Source of the DNA: a virus
Virus record (IMG/VR): IMGVR_UViG_3300022752_000004
Span: 1 to 40,273 of that record
DNA: 40,273 bases
Direction: 5' to 3' (one strand)
In this document: positions 1 through 5,157 of the stretch, piece by piece
How positions within the stretch are numbered: the first letter of the stretch is position 1
Layout of the letters: every line of letters begins with the position of its first letter
The notes under the pieces: model-generated
What the model was told of the DNA's origin: nothing
Database searches by the model: none
The model's input: only the letters and a program-made list of their open reading frames with translations
Translations under genes and position numbers: made by a program

Positions 1-99
1 CCTGCTGTAGTTCTTCGTACATTGGATGCGTCAGTCGCTGCTTGATAGCATAAAGGAAGTCTGCGGCTAGACGCTGGGTTTGGGAAACTATGAGAACTC
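1..99. repeat. Terminal direct repeat, left copy (circular contig overlap)
   Basis: These 99 bases are identical to 40175-40273. The terminase reading frame continues without a break across the junction, so this is best read as an assembly overlap of a circular or circularly permuted genome rather than a biological terminal repeat. Unique length is then 40,174 bases. Confidence 0.95.
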
Positions 100-544
100 T
101 AAAGTTTGGGTTATTGACAATCTTCCACGTTACATAGTCGACGGTGACCGTCATAGACTTGGCGTGGTTGGGCGGAATGTTGATAAGAATGCGGTTATCT
201 GCCAGACCCTTTTCGTACTTCATCGAAGGGTGGTGCCAGCTAGGGTCACGACCTTCAATCACATCTATCAGGTTTTGCTGATGAGGGAAAGTCTTGGACT
301 TGAGAAACTTTTCGCGGAATCCTGCAAAGTCTAAATCTTTGGTTTGTTCTTCTATAAAGGACTGACCACGTAATCCTAGGCGTGTTCTGTCCATTCTGTC
401 CTTAAATACAGGATCAGAGCGGCGGTAGTACTCATAGGTCTTGAGAGACTTACCAGCGGATTTGCAGGCCTGCTCTACTGTCATTCCCTGAGCCACGCAC
501 TCAATGATGAGTCGTTTGGCAATATCGGCAGATGATTCAGTTAT
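1..544 (-). CDS. terL: Terminase large subunit, N-terminal part, with fused HTH
   Basis: This is the 5' part of the terminase gene; it continues from position 1 into 40174 and ends at 38859, about 619 residues in total. In frame I read a helix-turn-helix segment at residues 7-50 resembling small-terminase HTH domains (GMTVEQACKSAGKS, then YYRRSDPVFKDRM), and a Walker A-type P-loop at about 122-131 (NIPPNHAKSM). A strand ending LIVSQTQRLAADF follows, as in phage terminases. The start is odd: an AGGAG (551-555) sits six bases before an ATA codon at 544, with an in-frame TAG just upstream. The first ordinary candidates are GTG at 496 and ATG at 484, but these cut into the first helix of the HTH. 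It is the first gene of the late operon. Confidence 0.88.
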   Translation of the reverse strand, partial: MTESSADIAKRLIIECVAQGMTVEQACKSAGKSLKTYEYYRRSDPVFKDRMDRTRLGLRGQSFIEEQTKDLDFAGFREKFLKSKTFPHQQNLIDVIEGRDPSWHHPSMKYEKGLADNRILINIPPNHAKSMTVTVDYVTWKIVNNPNFRVLIVSQTQRLAADFLYAIKQRLTHPMYEELQQ

Positions 545-659
545 GGCAGGCTCCTAGATTCATAGCAGGCGATGGATAGATTTCACCCGACTAAAATTGG
601 TGCTTCGCACCAGCAAAAGCGCCCGAGCAAGCCACAGCGCAGCGAGGGGTAAGACCGTA

Positions 660-675
660 GCCCCCTTTCGGGGGC
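660..675. other. GC hairpin GCCCCC-TTTC-GGGGGC
   Basis: A six-base-pair perfect stem with a four-base loop lies in the leader upstream of terminase. There is no T tract on either side, so it is not a standard terminator. It could be a leader RNA structure of the late transcript. Confidence 0.6.
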
Positions 676-740
676 GAAGCGAAGCGTAGCCCCAGGGTAG
701 ACTCATCCCAGCCTGTCTACAGTCTCTATATAGTATTAGG

Positions 741-770
741 CGGGAAAAATAACTCATTTCCCGTTTTTTT
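741..770 (+). terminator. Terminator-like hairpin, plus-strand sense
   Basis: Stem CGGGAAA (741-747) pairs with TTTCCCG (757-763) and is followed by seven T residues (764-770). Sense is plus strand, yet no plus-strand gene precedes it, so it may stop antisense transcription from entering the hub. On the minus strand the same bases form a leader hairpin ahead of terminase. Confidence 0.5.
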
Positions 771-788
771 CTAAAAAATCTTTTATTT

Positions 789-831
789 GTGACTGAAGTC
801 ACTAAATACCGTAGAAAAGTACGATCTACGG
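789..831. promoter_or_regulatory. Two adjacent palindromes, operator candidates
   Basis: GTGACT-GA-AGTCAC (789-802) is followed seven bases later by CCGTAGA-9 nt-TCTACGG (809-831). Both are perfect inverted repeats in a largely AT-rich stretch between the divergent operons, a typical location for regulator-binding sites. No cognate regulator can be assigned; WhiB and the sigma-like protein are the phage's visible regulator candidates. Confidence 0.45.
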
Positions 832-1114
832 AGCTCACTTTAGTCGAAATATTTAGTTGGGGTATACAGCGCGGATATCAAAAGAATTAAGCATCGGGGG
901 GTCGGTTCGGCGAGGCGTTTAAACGCCGAAGGGTCGAGGAGCGCGGAACGGAATGGCGCGAACGAGAATGCAGACTGCAACGTCGGCACCTTCGCCCATC
1001 GCCCATCGGATTCGAACGGGTCGAAAATTAAGGTCGGCGCCGTGCCGTTTAAACACGGGCAGATTCTCAATCCTGCCGACCCGCCACGTTTAAACGGGCA
1101 TAACCAGTCAGACC

Positions 1115-1185
1115 AAGTTATCCACAGCTCGAACACTTGTACGAATAAGTTATCCACAGAACTGCCCTAGGCTTGTGGATAACTT
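1115..1185. other. ori: Probable replication origin with three DnaA boxes
   Basis: The 12-mer AAGTTATCCACA occurs at 1115-1126 and 1147-1158, and inverted at 1174-1185. Each contains the consensus DnaA box TTATCCACA. Three exact copies within 71 bases are very unlikely by chance. The spacing between the direct copies is 32 bases, about three helical turns. An AT-rich block about 300 bases away (764-808) could serve as unwinding element. The position in the divergent hub and the presence of primase and helicase-like genes fit theta replication started by host DnaA. Confidence 0.75.
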
Positions 1186-1287
1186 CGTTACCAAAACGTG
1201 ACCAAAATCGGCGGTCAACTCCTGCCCGTTTCGTTTAAACTGAGGTCACTCAGTCGCCGACGGCGACACCCGACGAAAGGTAAGAGA

Positions 1288-1470
1288 ATGACAACTCTCG
1301 AAAACACAGTGTCTGACACTGATATTTCGAAACCAAAACAGACCACGCGTTTACGCAAGGTCGAATGCGCTCGCGACGTTTATATCGTTCGCGTTTCCCG
1401 CTCCACAATCATCACCCACGGCACCCCAATCTGCCCGACCTGCAACGAGCCAATGAGTGAGGTCTTGTAA
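1288..1470 (+). CDS. Small hypothetical protein with C-terminal CxxC
   Basis: This 60-residue protein is the first gene of the plus-strand cluster. I chose ATG 1288 because CGACGAAAGG (1271-1280) lies seven bases upstream, a ribosome-site element repeated before two other genes of the cluster. A longer frame from GTG 1198 lacks such a site. The C-terminus carries PICPTCNEPM, one CxxC pair that could be half of a zinc site. Its stop overlaps the start of the amidoligase gene (TAATG), so the two are probably translated together. It could be a partner or substrate peptide of the amidoligase; that is only inference from position. Confidence 0.75.
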   Translation: MTTLENTVSDTDISKPKQTTRLRKVECARDVYIVRVSRSTIITHGTPICPTCNEPMSEVL

Positions 1471-2294
1471 TGACTACCTTCACTTACGGAATGGAGTTCG
1501 AGGTTCAAGGCGTCTCGCCTTCGACCGCTGCGAACGCGCTCAATATCGGTGGCATCGAATGCGACCGCGTTCGTGAAGACATTCACGAGGATAACCTCGA
1601 CTGTTGGAAGGCGGTCGCCGACGGCTCCGTGTGCAACGGCGCCGAGGTAGTTTCACCGATTCTCGACGATTCGAGACTCAACGAGGCATCAAAAGTCACC
1701 CGTATTTTGACGAAGGCTGGCGCGTCAGTCGACCGCGCAACGGGATTCCACGTCCATATCGGATTCGACGCCTTCAATCGCACCGACCGCGACGGACTAT
1801 CGAACACCGACGCGTTGGCGCAATTCGTCCTCAATTACTACGCAGCACACCACGCAATCGGTGCGCTCGTTGCACCTTCCCGCCTTCGCAATCACTTTTG
1901 CAAGGTGTTAGACCGACGCGAGGCGGAGTCCGAGGCGAATTGGATTCGCAGCGGTAACCTCTCAAGCAATTTCCAATCCCGGTATTACTCGCTCAATCTC
2001 GAAAGTCTACGCCGTCACGGAACAGTCGAGATTCGCCTTCATCAAGGAACGCTCAACGGCGTGAAGGCGATTGCGTGGGCGAAGTTCATCGCTGCAATGA
2101 TTGACGCGACCAAGCGCGGAGCAGACTTTGCAGCGATTGAAGGTCTGAACGCTTGGCAGCCTCTCGACTATGGTCGCGGAGCATCAGACCTCAACGCTTG
2201 CGGTCTACTAATTGACCACCTCACCGCAGCGGGAGACCTCAAGCCCGCCACGGGTGACTGGCTCAAGGGTCGCGCTGCTCGCCTCAACGGGTAA
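1470..2294 (+). CDS. Amidoligase-family enzyme (Amidoligase_2-like)
   Basis: This 274-residue protein matches the COOH-NH2 ligase (amidoligase) fold family, relatives of glutamine synthetase that join a carboxylate and an amine using ATP. Visible motifs in order: TYGMEFEV at 5-12, DGS at 51-53 and GAEVVSPIL at 57-65 (acidic metal-binding strands), GFHVHIGFD at 92-100, and TVEIRLHQGTL at 185-195. Its length fits the family. It is coupled to the 60-residue gene upstream. A class II glutamine amidotransferase lies 470 bases downstream in the same cluster, a combination known from predicted amidoligase operons. Substrate unknown: a small peptide, a cell-wall stem peptide or a metabolite are all possible. 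Confidence 0.85.
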   Translation: MTTFTYGMEFEVQGVSPSTAANALNIGGIECDRVREDIHEDNLDCWKAVADGSVCNGAEVVSPILDDSRLNEASKVTRILTKAGASVDRATGFHVHIGFDAFNRTDRDGLSNTDALAQFVLNYYAAHHAIGALVAPSRLRNHFCKVLDRREAESEANWIRSGNLSSNFQSRYYSLNLESLRRHGTVEIRLHQGTLNGVKAIAWAKFIAAMIDATKRGADFAAIEGLNAWQPLDYGRGASDLNACGLLIDHLTAAGDLKPATGDWLKGRAARLNG

Positions 2295-2302
2295 GCGTGG
2301 CA

Positions 2303-2354
2303 GCCCGCCCCTAGTGGGTAGCGCGTCGGTGCAATCCCGACGGCGGGCGCTAGG
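2303..2354 (+). ncRNA. tRNA-like structured RNA candidate lacking an anticodon arm
   Basis: A perfect 7-bp stem (GCCCGCC 2303-2309 / GGCGGGC 2342-2348) stacks directly on a 5-bp stem with a 7-base loop (GTCGG 2325-2329, TGCAATC, CCGAC 2337-2341), as acceptor and T arms do in tRNA. Between them, AGTGGGTAGCGC resembles the 3' half of a D arm, and there is no anticodon arm. CCTAG (2310-2314) can pair with CTAGG (2350-2354) as a pseudoknot, and TAGCGC (2319-2324) with GCGCTA (2347-2352) as a competing stem. It may be a leader switch, a tRNA mimic or a tRNA relic. The GGTGCAAT also recalls part of cobalamin riboswitches, but I see no B12 box. Confidence 0.45.
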
Positions 2355-2368
2355 TTCGCGAGATCGTG

Positions 2369-2466
2369 GAGCGTAAAAAGCTCCTCGTGTTTAAACGAGC
2401 CTACGGAAACGAGAGAAGGTCTTTCGATTCCGTTTAAACGATAGGGCTTCACAAAGCTCTGTGAAG
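2369..2466 (+). other. Run of hairpins between amidoligase and small genes
   Basis: Downstream of the tRNA-like element the plus strand can form GGAGC-7 nt-GCTCC (2369-2385), a hairpin of ACGGAA with TTCCGT (2403-2408 / 2428-2433) and CTTCACA-6 nt-TGTGAAG (2447-2466). GTTTAAAC copies at 2389, 2432 and 2473 are interleaved. The density of stems suggests a structured untranslated RNA of about 180 bases rather than plain spacer. Confidence 0.4.
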
Positions 2467-2481
2467 GGTAGTGTTTAAACG

Positions 2482-2571
2482 ATGACAGAACTCCCCTATG
2501 TCAACGGCTCCGCGCTCGTGCTAGTGATGATGCTGGCGTGGGCGGTCTACCAGATAACGAAAGGAGAATAA
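2482..2571 (+). CDS. 29-residue single-span membrane peptide
   Basis: A short frame starts at ATG 2482, right behind the GTTTAAAC at 2473-2480. It has one hydrophobic segment (residues 9-23, rich in Leu, Val, Met, Ala) and a charged C-terminus (TKGE). The end of the frame holds the ribosome site (AACGAAAGGAG) of the next gene, one base away. No family recognised. A small membrane effector or toxin-like peptide is possible, but nothing proves it is translated. Confidence 0.5.
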   Translation: MTELPYVNGSALVLVMMLAWAVYQITKGE

Positions 2572-2572
2572 G

Positions 2573-2698
2573 GTGTACGACTCCAACGACGAATGTTTAA
2601 ACTGTGGCGCTCATATCAGCGACCCACACACACCCGATTGTTTAAACACAATCGTGTGTGGCGACTGCTTGCAATCCGATTGCATCGGCTGCGAGTAG
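2573..2698 (+). CDS. 41-residue Cys-rich mini-protein
   Basis: GTG 2573 follows AAAGGAG at a good distance. The protein has six cysteines: CLNC (8-11), C23, CGDC (29-32) and CIGC (37-40), seven counting each pair fully, and two histidines, so it likely binds zinc. Two GTTTAAAC copies are read in frame as Cys-Leu-Asn (8-10 and 23-25), 45 bases apart. It lies between amidoligase and amidotransferase genes. It could be a zinc ribbon, or a Cys-rich substrate peptide for the neighbouring enzymes; the second idea is speculative. Confidence 0.65.
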   Translation: MYDSNDECLNCGAHISDPHTPDCLNTIVCGDCLQSDCIGCE

Positions 2699-2764
2699 AC
2701 GCTCACGCTTAGGCGTGTGATATGCTTCACCCATTAATCAACCCAACGACGAAAGGAACTTATT

Positions 2765-3649
2765 GTGTGCGGAATCGCAGGATATTGTTTAGACCCCAAG
2801 CATTACGGACGCGTGGCAACCCACGACGTCGCGGGACAGATGCTTTATGACATCGAACACCGAGGCGGAGACGCCACGGGTGCAGCGTGGATTAACCCAC
2901 GCAACGGCAAGAGAGTTATCAGCAAGGCGCCAGTCAACGCTGGCACGTTCGTGCCTAACGCTGGCAGCAAGTTATGCGCTGGCGCTCCGACTGCAATCTT
3001 GCACACGCGCTTCGCGACTCAAGGCTCGAAGGAGATTGCAGGTAACAACCACCCAATCCCACGCGGTCGCATCGTGCTAACTCACAACGGACATATCAGC
3101 AACGACGCCGAGTTGTTTAAACAGCTTGGTGTTCCTCGCGTTGCACAAGTCGACAGTGAGGCAGTCGCTGCACTAATCGCCTTTAGTGAGGGTAAGCCGT
3201 GGGAGATTCTTACCGAGATTTACGGCACGGCAGCACTGGCTTGGCTATCCGCCAACGATGCCCGCACGTTGCACCTTGCCCGCGTCAATTCTTCTCCGCT
3301 ATGGCTCGCACAAGCAGACACTGGCTCGCTTTTCTATGGCTCCACACGCGAGACTGTAGAGAACGCAGCCATTATGACCGACTGCGAACTCGATTGGATT
3401 TATGAGGCTAACGAAGGCGAGTATTTTCGCATCAAAGACGGACGCGTCGAGGAGTATCAGACCTTCACGCCTTCCCGCTACACGTCGAACTGGTGGAATG
3501 ACCCGCAGTATTCGTACTCAATTACGCCAACGCCTAAGCAAGACAAAGAATGGGCAGACGAACTAGATTACTTCGGCTCATACAACCAACGACGCGCCCG
3601 CCAGTACGCTAACTATTATTCCAAGTACGACGGCGACTTCGACTTCTAG
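2765..3649 (+). CDS. Class II glutamine amidotransferase
   Basis: This 294-residue Ntn-type amidotransferase releases ammonia from glutamine for a partner enzyme. GTG 2765 is the right start because it puts the catalytic Cys at position 2 (MCGIAGY). Further motifs: EHRGGDATGAAW (31-42), LHTRFATQG (79-87), NNHP (94-97) and THNGHI (106-111), as in GlmS/GATase_7 domains. There is no synthase or isomerase domain, so it must act with another protein; the amidoligase at 1470-2294 is the obvious candidate. CGACGAAAGG (2747-2756) is its ribosome site. One GTTTAAAC (3115) is read as part of ELFKQLG. It ends at a terminator. Confidence 0.9.
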   Translation: MCGIAGYCLDPKHYGRVATHDVAGQMLYDIEHRGGDATGAAWINPRNGKRVISKAPVNAGTFVPNAGSKLCAGAPTAILHTRFATQGSKEIAGNNHPIPRGRIVLTHNGHISNDAELFKQLGVPRVAQVDSEAVAALIAFSEGKPWEILTEIYGTAALAWLSANDARTLHLARVNSSPLWLAQADTGSLFYGSTRETVENAAIMTDCELDWIYEANEGEYFRIKDGRVEEYQTFTPSRYTSNWWNDPQYSYSITPTPKQDKEWADELDYFGSYNQRRARQYANYYSKYDGDFDF

Positions 3650-3665
3650 TCGATAACGAATCGAG

Positions 3666-3690
3666 AGACCCGCTTCGGCGGGTCTTTTCG
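3666..3690 (+). terminator. Intrinsic terminator after the amidotransferase
   Basis: AGACCCGC (3666-3673), a TTCG tetraloop and GCGGGTCT (3678-3685) form a perfect 8-bp stem followed by TTTCGTTT. It closes the amidoligase/amidotransferase transcript. Confidence 0.85.
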
Positions 3691-3723
3691 TTTATACGTT
3701 AGCGGGATCACCGCCGCAGCTTT

Positions 3724-3927
3724 ATGGTCTCGTGTTTAAACAACACAACTTGCAACAATACTCTAGCACAAGCATCGTGTTTAAACGCGATGAAGAGAAG
3801 CCGCAGCTCTGGAACTTCGTGTTTAAACATAAGAACTTTCTATCAACCTGAGACTGAGCGTGACAGCCGCAGTCGAGAGAGATTGTGTTTAAACACAAGA
3901 GAAAATCTAACAGCCAAATGTGATTGA
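3724..3927 (+). CDS. Doubtful 67-residue frame with four CLN repeats
   Basis: The frame from ATG 3724 carries CLN at four points (SCLNN, SCLNA, SCLNI, LCLNT), all from GTTTAAAC copies in the same phase. No Shine-Dalgarno sequence precedes it, and the amino-acid composition outside the repeats is unremarkable. It begins just past a terminator. The shared phase is the only argument for coding; spacing chance alone would give it roughly one time in 27. Confidence 0.2.
   Translation: MVSCLNNTTCNNTLAQASCLNAMKRSRSSGTSCLNIRTFYQPETERDSRSRERLCLNTRENLTAKCD
3734..3894. repeat. Four-copy GTTTAAAC block in 3' intergenic region
   Basis: Copies start at 3734, 3779, 3821 and 3887; three share the longer TCGTGTTTAAAC. 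Spacings of 45, 42 and 66 are all multiples of three. A plus-strand frame (3724-3927) would read them as CLN four times, the same triplet seen in the 41-residue Cys-rich protein. That frame lacks a ribosome site, so I keep it as a repeat block with a possible peptide. Confidence 0.7.
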
Positions 3928-3952
3928 CGACAGCAAGGGAGTGTGCAATCAT
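3924..3952 (+). promoter_or_regulatory. Candidate sigma70-type promoter
   Basis: TTGACG (3924-3929), a 17-base spacer and AATCAT (3947-3952) lie between the terminator at 3690 and the gene starting at 3982. The match is partial, but placement fits restart of transcription for the small-gene operon 3982-5756. Confidence 0.4.
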
Positions 3953-3981
3953 TGGAGAACATCACCGACGAAAGGAAACTT

Positions 3982-4095
3982 ATGAAGTATTTAACGTGCG
4001 CTAATTGCGAATACGAAATAGATGCAGTTAATGACGTGACAAAGTTCTGCGATACTTGCCAACGTGCATACGAGATAGGAAAATTAAATGCGTAA
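3982..4095 (+). CDS. 37-residue zinc-ribbon protein
   Basis: ATG 3982 lies six bases after CGACGAAAGG (3966-3975). The protein has two CxxC knuckles, CANC (6-9) and CDTC (23-26), the pattern of a minimal zinc ribbon. No domain beyond this. It overlaps the next start by eight bases (ATG 4088), part of a chain of overlapping small genes running to 5756. It may bind nucleic acid or a host protein; no function can be assigned. Confidence 0.75.
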   Translation: MKYLTCANCEYEIDAVNDVTKFCDTCQRAYEIGKLNA

Positions 4096-4219
4096 CCACG
4101 GAGAGAATCACGAGAACTGTTGGCGTGATTGCGAGAGACACCCGAACGTAGAGTGTTTCGTGTTTGATTGCACTGATAAATCAGAACCAGAATACGATTG
4201 CGAGGTGGCATATGCCTAA
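4088..4219 (+). CDS. 43-residue Cys/His-rich protein
   Basis: The frame starts in the end of the preceding gene and ends inside the next one, a tight overlap that argues for coding. It has five cysteines (11, 15, 23, 28, 38) and three histidines spread through a hydrophilic, acidic sequence. Metal binding is plausible but there is no known spacing pattern. Unrecognised. Confidence 0.55.
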   Translation: MRNHGENHENCWRDCERHPNVECFVFDCTDKSEPEYDCEVAYA

Positions 4220-4430
4220 GTGTGGAGTTTGCAACTGGAACTTCTCGGAAAGAACACTAATGAAACACGCAGAGACTGCGTGTGGACTGGAAGAAGAGAA
4301 AGCAGAGCCAAAACCTTTTACATACTGCGACAACTGCGGATCAGGTCTCGCGTATAAACAGTGGAGATACATCGCAAGTAACGGAGTTTTCTTATGCGAG
4401 AGCTGCAGTGAATGGAGAAATAATGTTTAA
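4212..4430 (+). CDS. 72-residue double zinc-finger protein
   Basis: ATG 4212 is chosen because it falls in the overlap with the previous gene; an upstream in-frame start at 4164 has no ribosome site. The N-terminal half carries CGVCNWNF with later His and Cys (C2HC-like finger). The C-terminal half carries CDNC and CESC, a zinc ribbon. Probably a small nucleic-acid or protein-binding protein. Its last two codons, GTT TAA, are part of a GTTTAAAC site whose other part starts the next gene. Confidence 0.75.
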   Translation: MPKCGVCNWNFSERTLMKHAETACGLEEEKAEPKPFTYCDNCGSGLAYKQWRYIASNGVFLCESCSEWRNNV

Positions 4431-4578
4431 ACAATATGTTCTGACCATACATATCGCCGACAAATATGCAGACGAAAATACAGATGCGTTAGCGTCGGCG
4501 GTATCAAATCTAGAGTACGATGGGTTTAAGATTCTGAACTACAAGATAGAAGAGGGGGAGAAAAGTGTCGCCGACTAA
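4423..4578 (+). CDS. 51-residue hypothetical protein starting inside GTTTAAAC
   Basis: The start ATGTTTAAACAA (MFKQ) is embedded in the palindrome 4425-4432 and overlaps the stop of the preceding gene. The same 12-mer starts the gene at 5150. The sequence MFKQYVLTIHIADKYAD looks like a compact alpha/beta mini-domain with no Cys. No family recognised; a sensory or binding role cannot be inferred. Confidence 0.65.
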   Translation: MFKQYVLTIHIADKYADENTDALASAVSNLEYDGFKILNYKIEEGEKSVAD

Positions 4579-4792
4579 TTTTTACGAGGTGATGGACAAG
4601 TACGGAGACCTTTTATGGGGTGGAGAGAACGTTCACGAGGCGGTTGGTTTTTACCGCAGGTTCGAAGGAGCAAGCGTCTTCGTTTCTACCTGGAATACAC
4701 AGAACGAAGATGAGTACCGTTTAATCACGGACAAGATTGAAATCACTCCAGTCTTGGCGGCAACTATTCTAAACGAGAAAGAGAGAGTGTAA
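4565..4792 (+). CDS. 75-residue hypothetical protein
   Basis: GTG 4565 has GGGGGAG about five bases upstream inside the previous gene, with a 14-base overlap. The protein is aromatic-rich (FYEVMDKYGDLLWGGEN, VFVSTWNTQNEDEY), with no metal motif. The stop overlaps the next start (TAATG). No recognised family; coding is supported by the coupled overlaps at both ends. Confidence 0.7.
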   Translation: MSPTNFYEVMDKYGDLLWGGENVHEAVGFYRRFEGASVFVSTWNTQNEDEYRLITDKIEITPVLAATILNEKERV

Positions 4793-5157
4793 TGAACAGA
4801 CCAGTTAAAGGTGTAGTCATAAGACCTGACTGCACATTCGAAGAACTAACCCTGAAAGAACTAACTGATTACCAAACTGCAATCGGTGGTTTTATTACGG
4901 GCGTCAAACTGTATAACTTTGACGGCAAAGAGGTAGCGTGTGGCTATGTCGATGACGAGGGAATACCTAAACGACTGCCACTTAATGCGCTCGGTAGTGC
5001 TATCTCATTCCTGTTCGGTAACACGCCATACTTAGCGGGCAACCTGCTTATCGTAGGCAAGGCAGACGCCGAAGGTTATGACACGGACGTACCTGAATAC
5101 CTGCTCGAACTGGTACGCAACGTATGTGACGGATCGAAGCTGGAGTCCGATGTTTAA
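4792..5157 (+). CDS. DUF3846-like protein
   Basis: This 121-residue protein resembles the DUF3846 family found on phages and plasmids: an N-terminal strand GVVIRPD, then a segment ending IGGFITGVKL, a DDEGIPKRLPLN stretch, and GNLLIVGKAD near the C-terminus. The biochemical role of the family is unknown to me. It is coupled to the preceding gene by TAATG. It ends GTT TAA inside a GTTTAAAC copy that also starts the following lysis-type gene. Confidence 0.65.
   Translation: MNRPVKGVVIRPDCTFEELTLKELTDYQTAIGGFITGVKLYNFDGKEVACGYVDDEGIPKRLPLNALGSAISFLFGNTPYLAGNLLIVGKADAEGYDTDVPEYLLELVRNVCDGSKLESDV

Larger units (their letters stand above)
545..1287. other. Divergent intergenic hub (743 bases), no credible gene
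   Basis: This stretch separates the minus-strand late operon (starting at terminase) from the plus-strand early cluster. Open frames on the minus strand (560-838, 840-1157) have no family resemblance and cross hairpins and DnaA boxes, so I do not call them. It holds a C5/G5 hairpin, a T-tailed hairpin, two short palindromes, an AT-rich block at about 764-808, four GTTTAAAC palindromes (917, 1047, 1088, 1233) and three DnaA boxes. I expect both divergent promoters to lie here but could not find a convincing -35/-10 pair. Confidence 0.75.

Noticed and set aside
80-334. Plus-strand 84-codon open frame at the contig start
   Set aside because: It lies opposite the terminase N-terminal coding sequence, which has clear P-loop and HTH motifs.
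1008-1017. GGATTCGAAC, which resembles the T loop of a minus-strand tRNA
   Set aside because: Neither the 5-bp T stem nor an acceptor stem forms around it.
560-1157. Two minus-strand frames in the divergent hub
   Set aside because: They have no ribosome sites or family resemblance and run through hairpins, an AT block and DnaA boxes.
1470-3649. 7-deazaguanine DNA-modification pathway, in which GAT-II proteins can occur
   Set aside because: No QueC, QueD, QueE, FolE or DpdA-like genes are present; the amidoligase is the better partner.
3734-3894. Possible CRISPR array from the spaced repeats
   Set aside because: The conserved unit is only 8-12 bases, spacing is irregular and there are no cas genes besides a Cas4-like nuclease that fits phage recombination.
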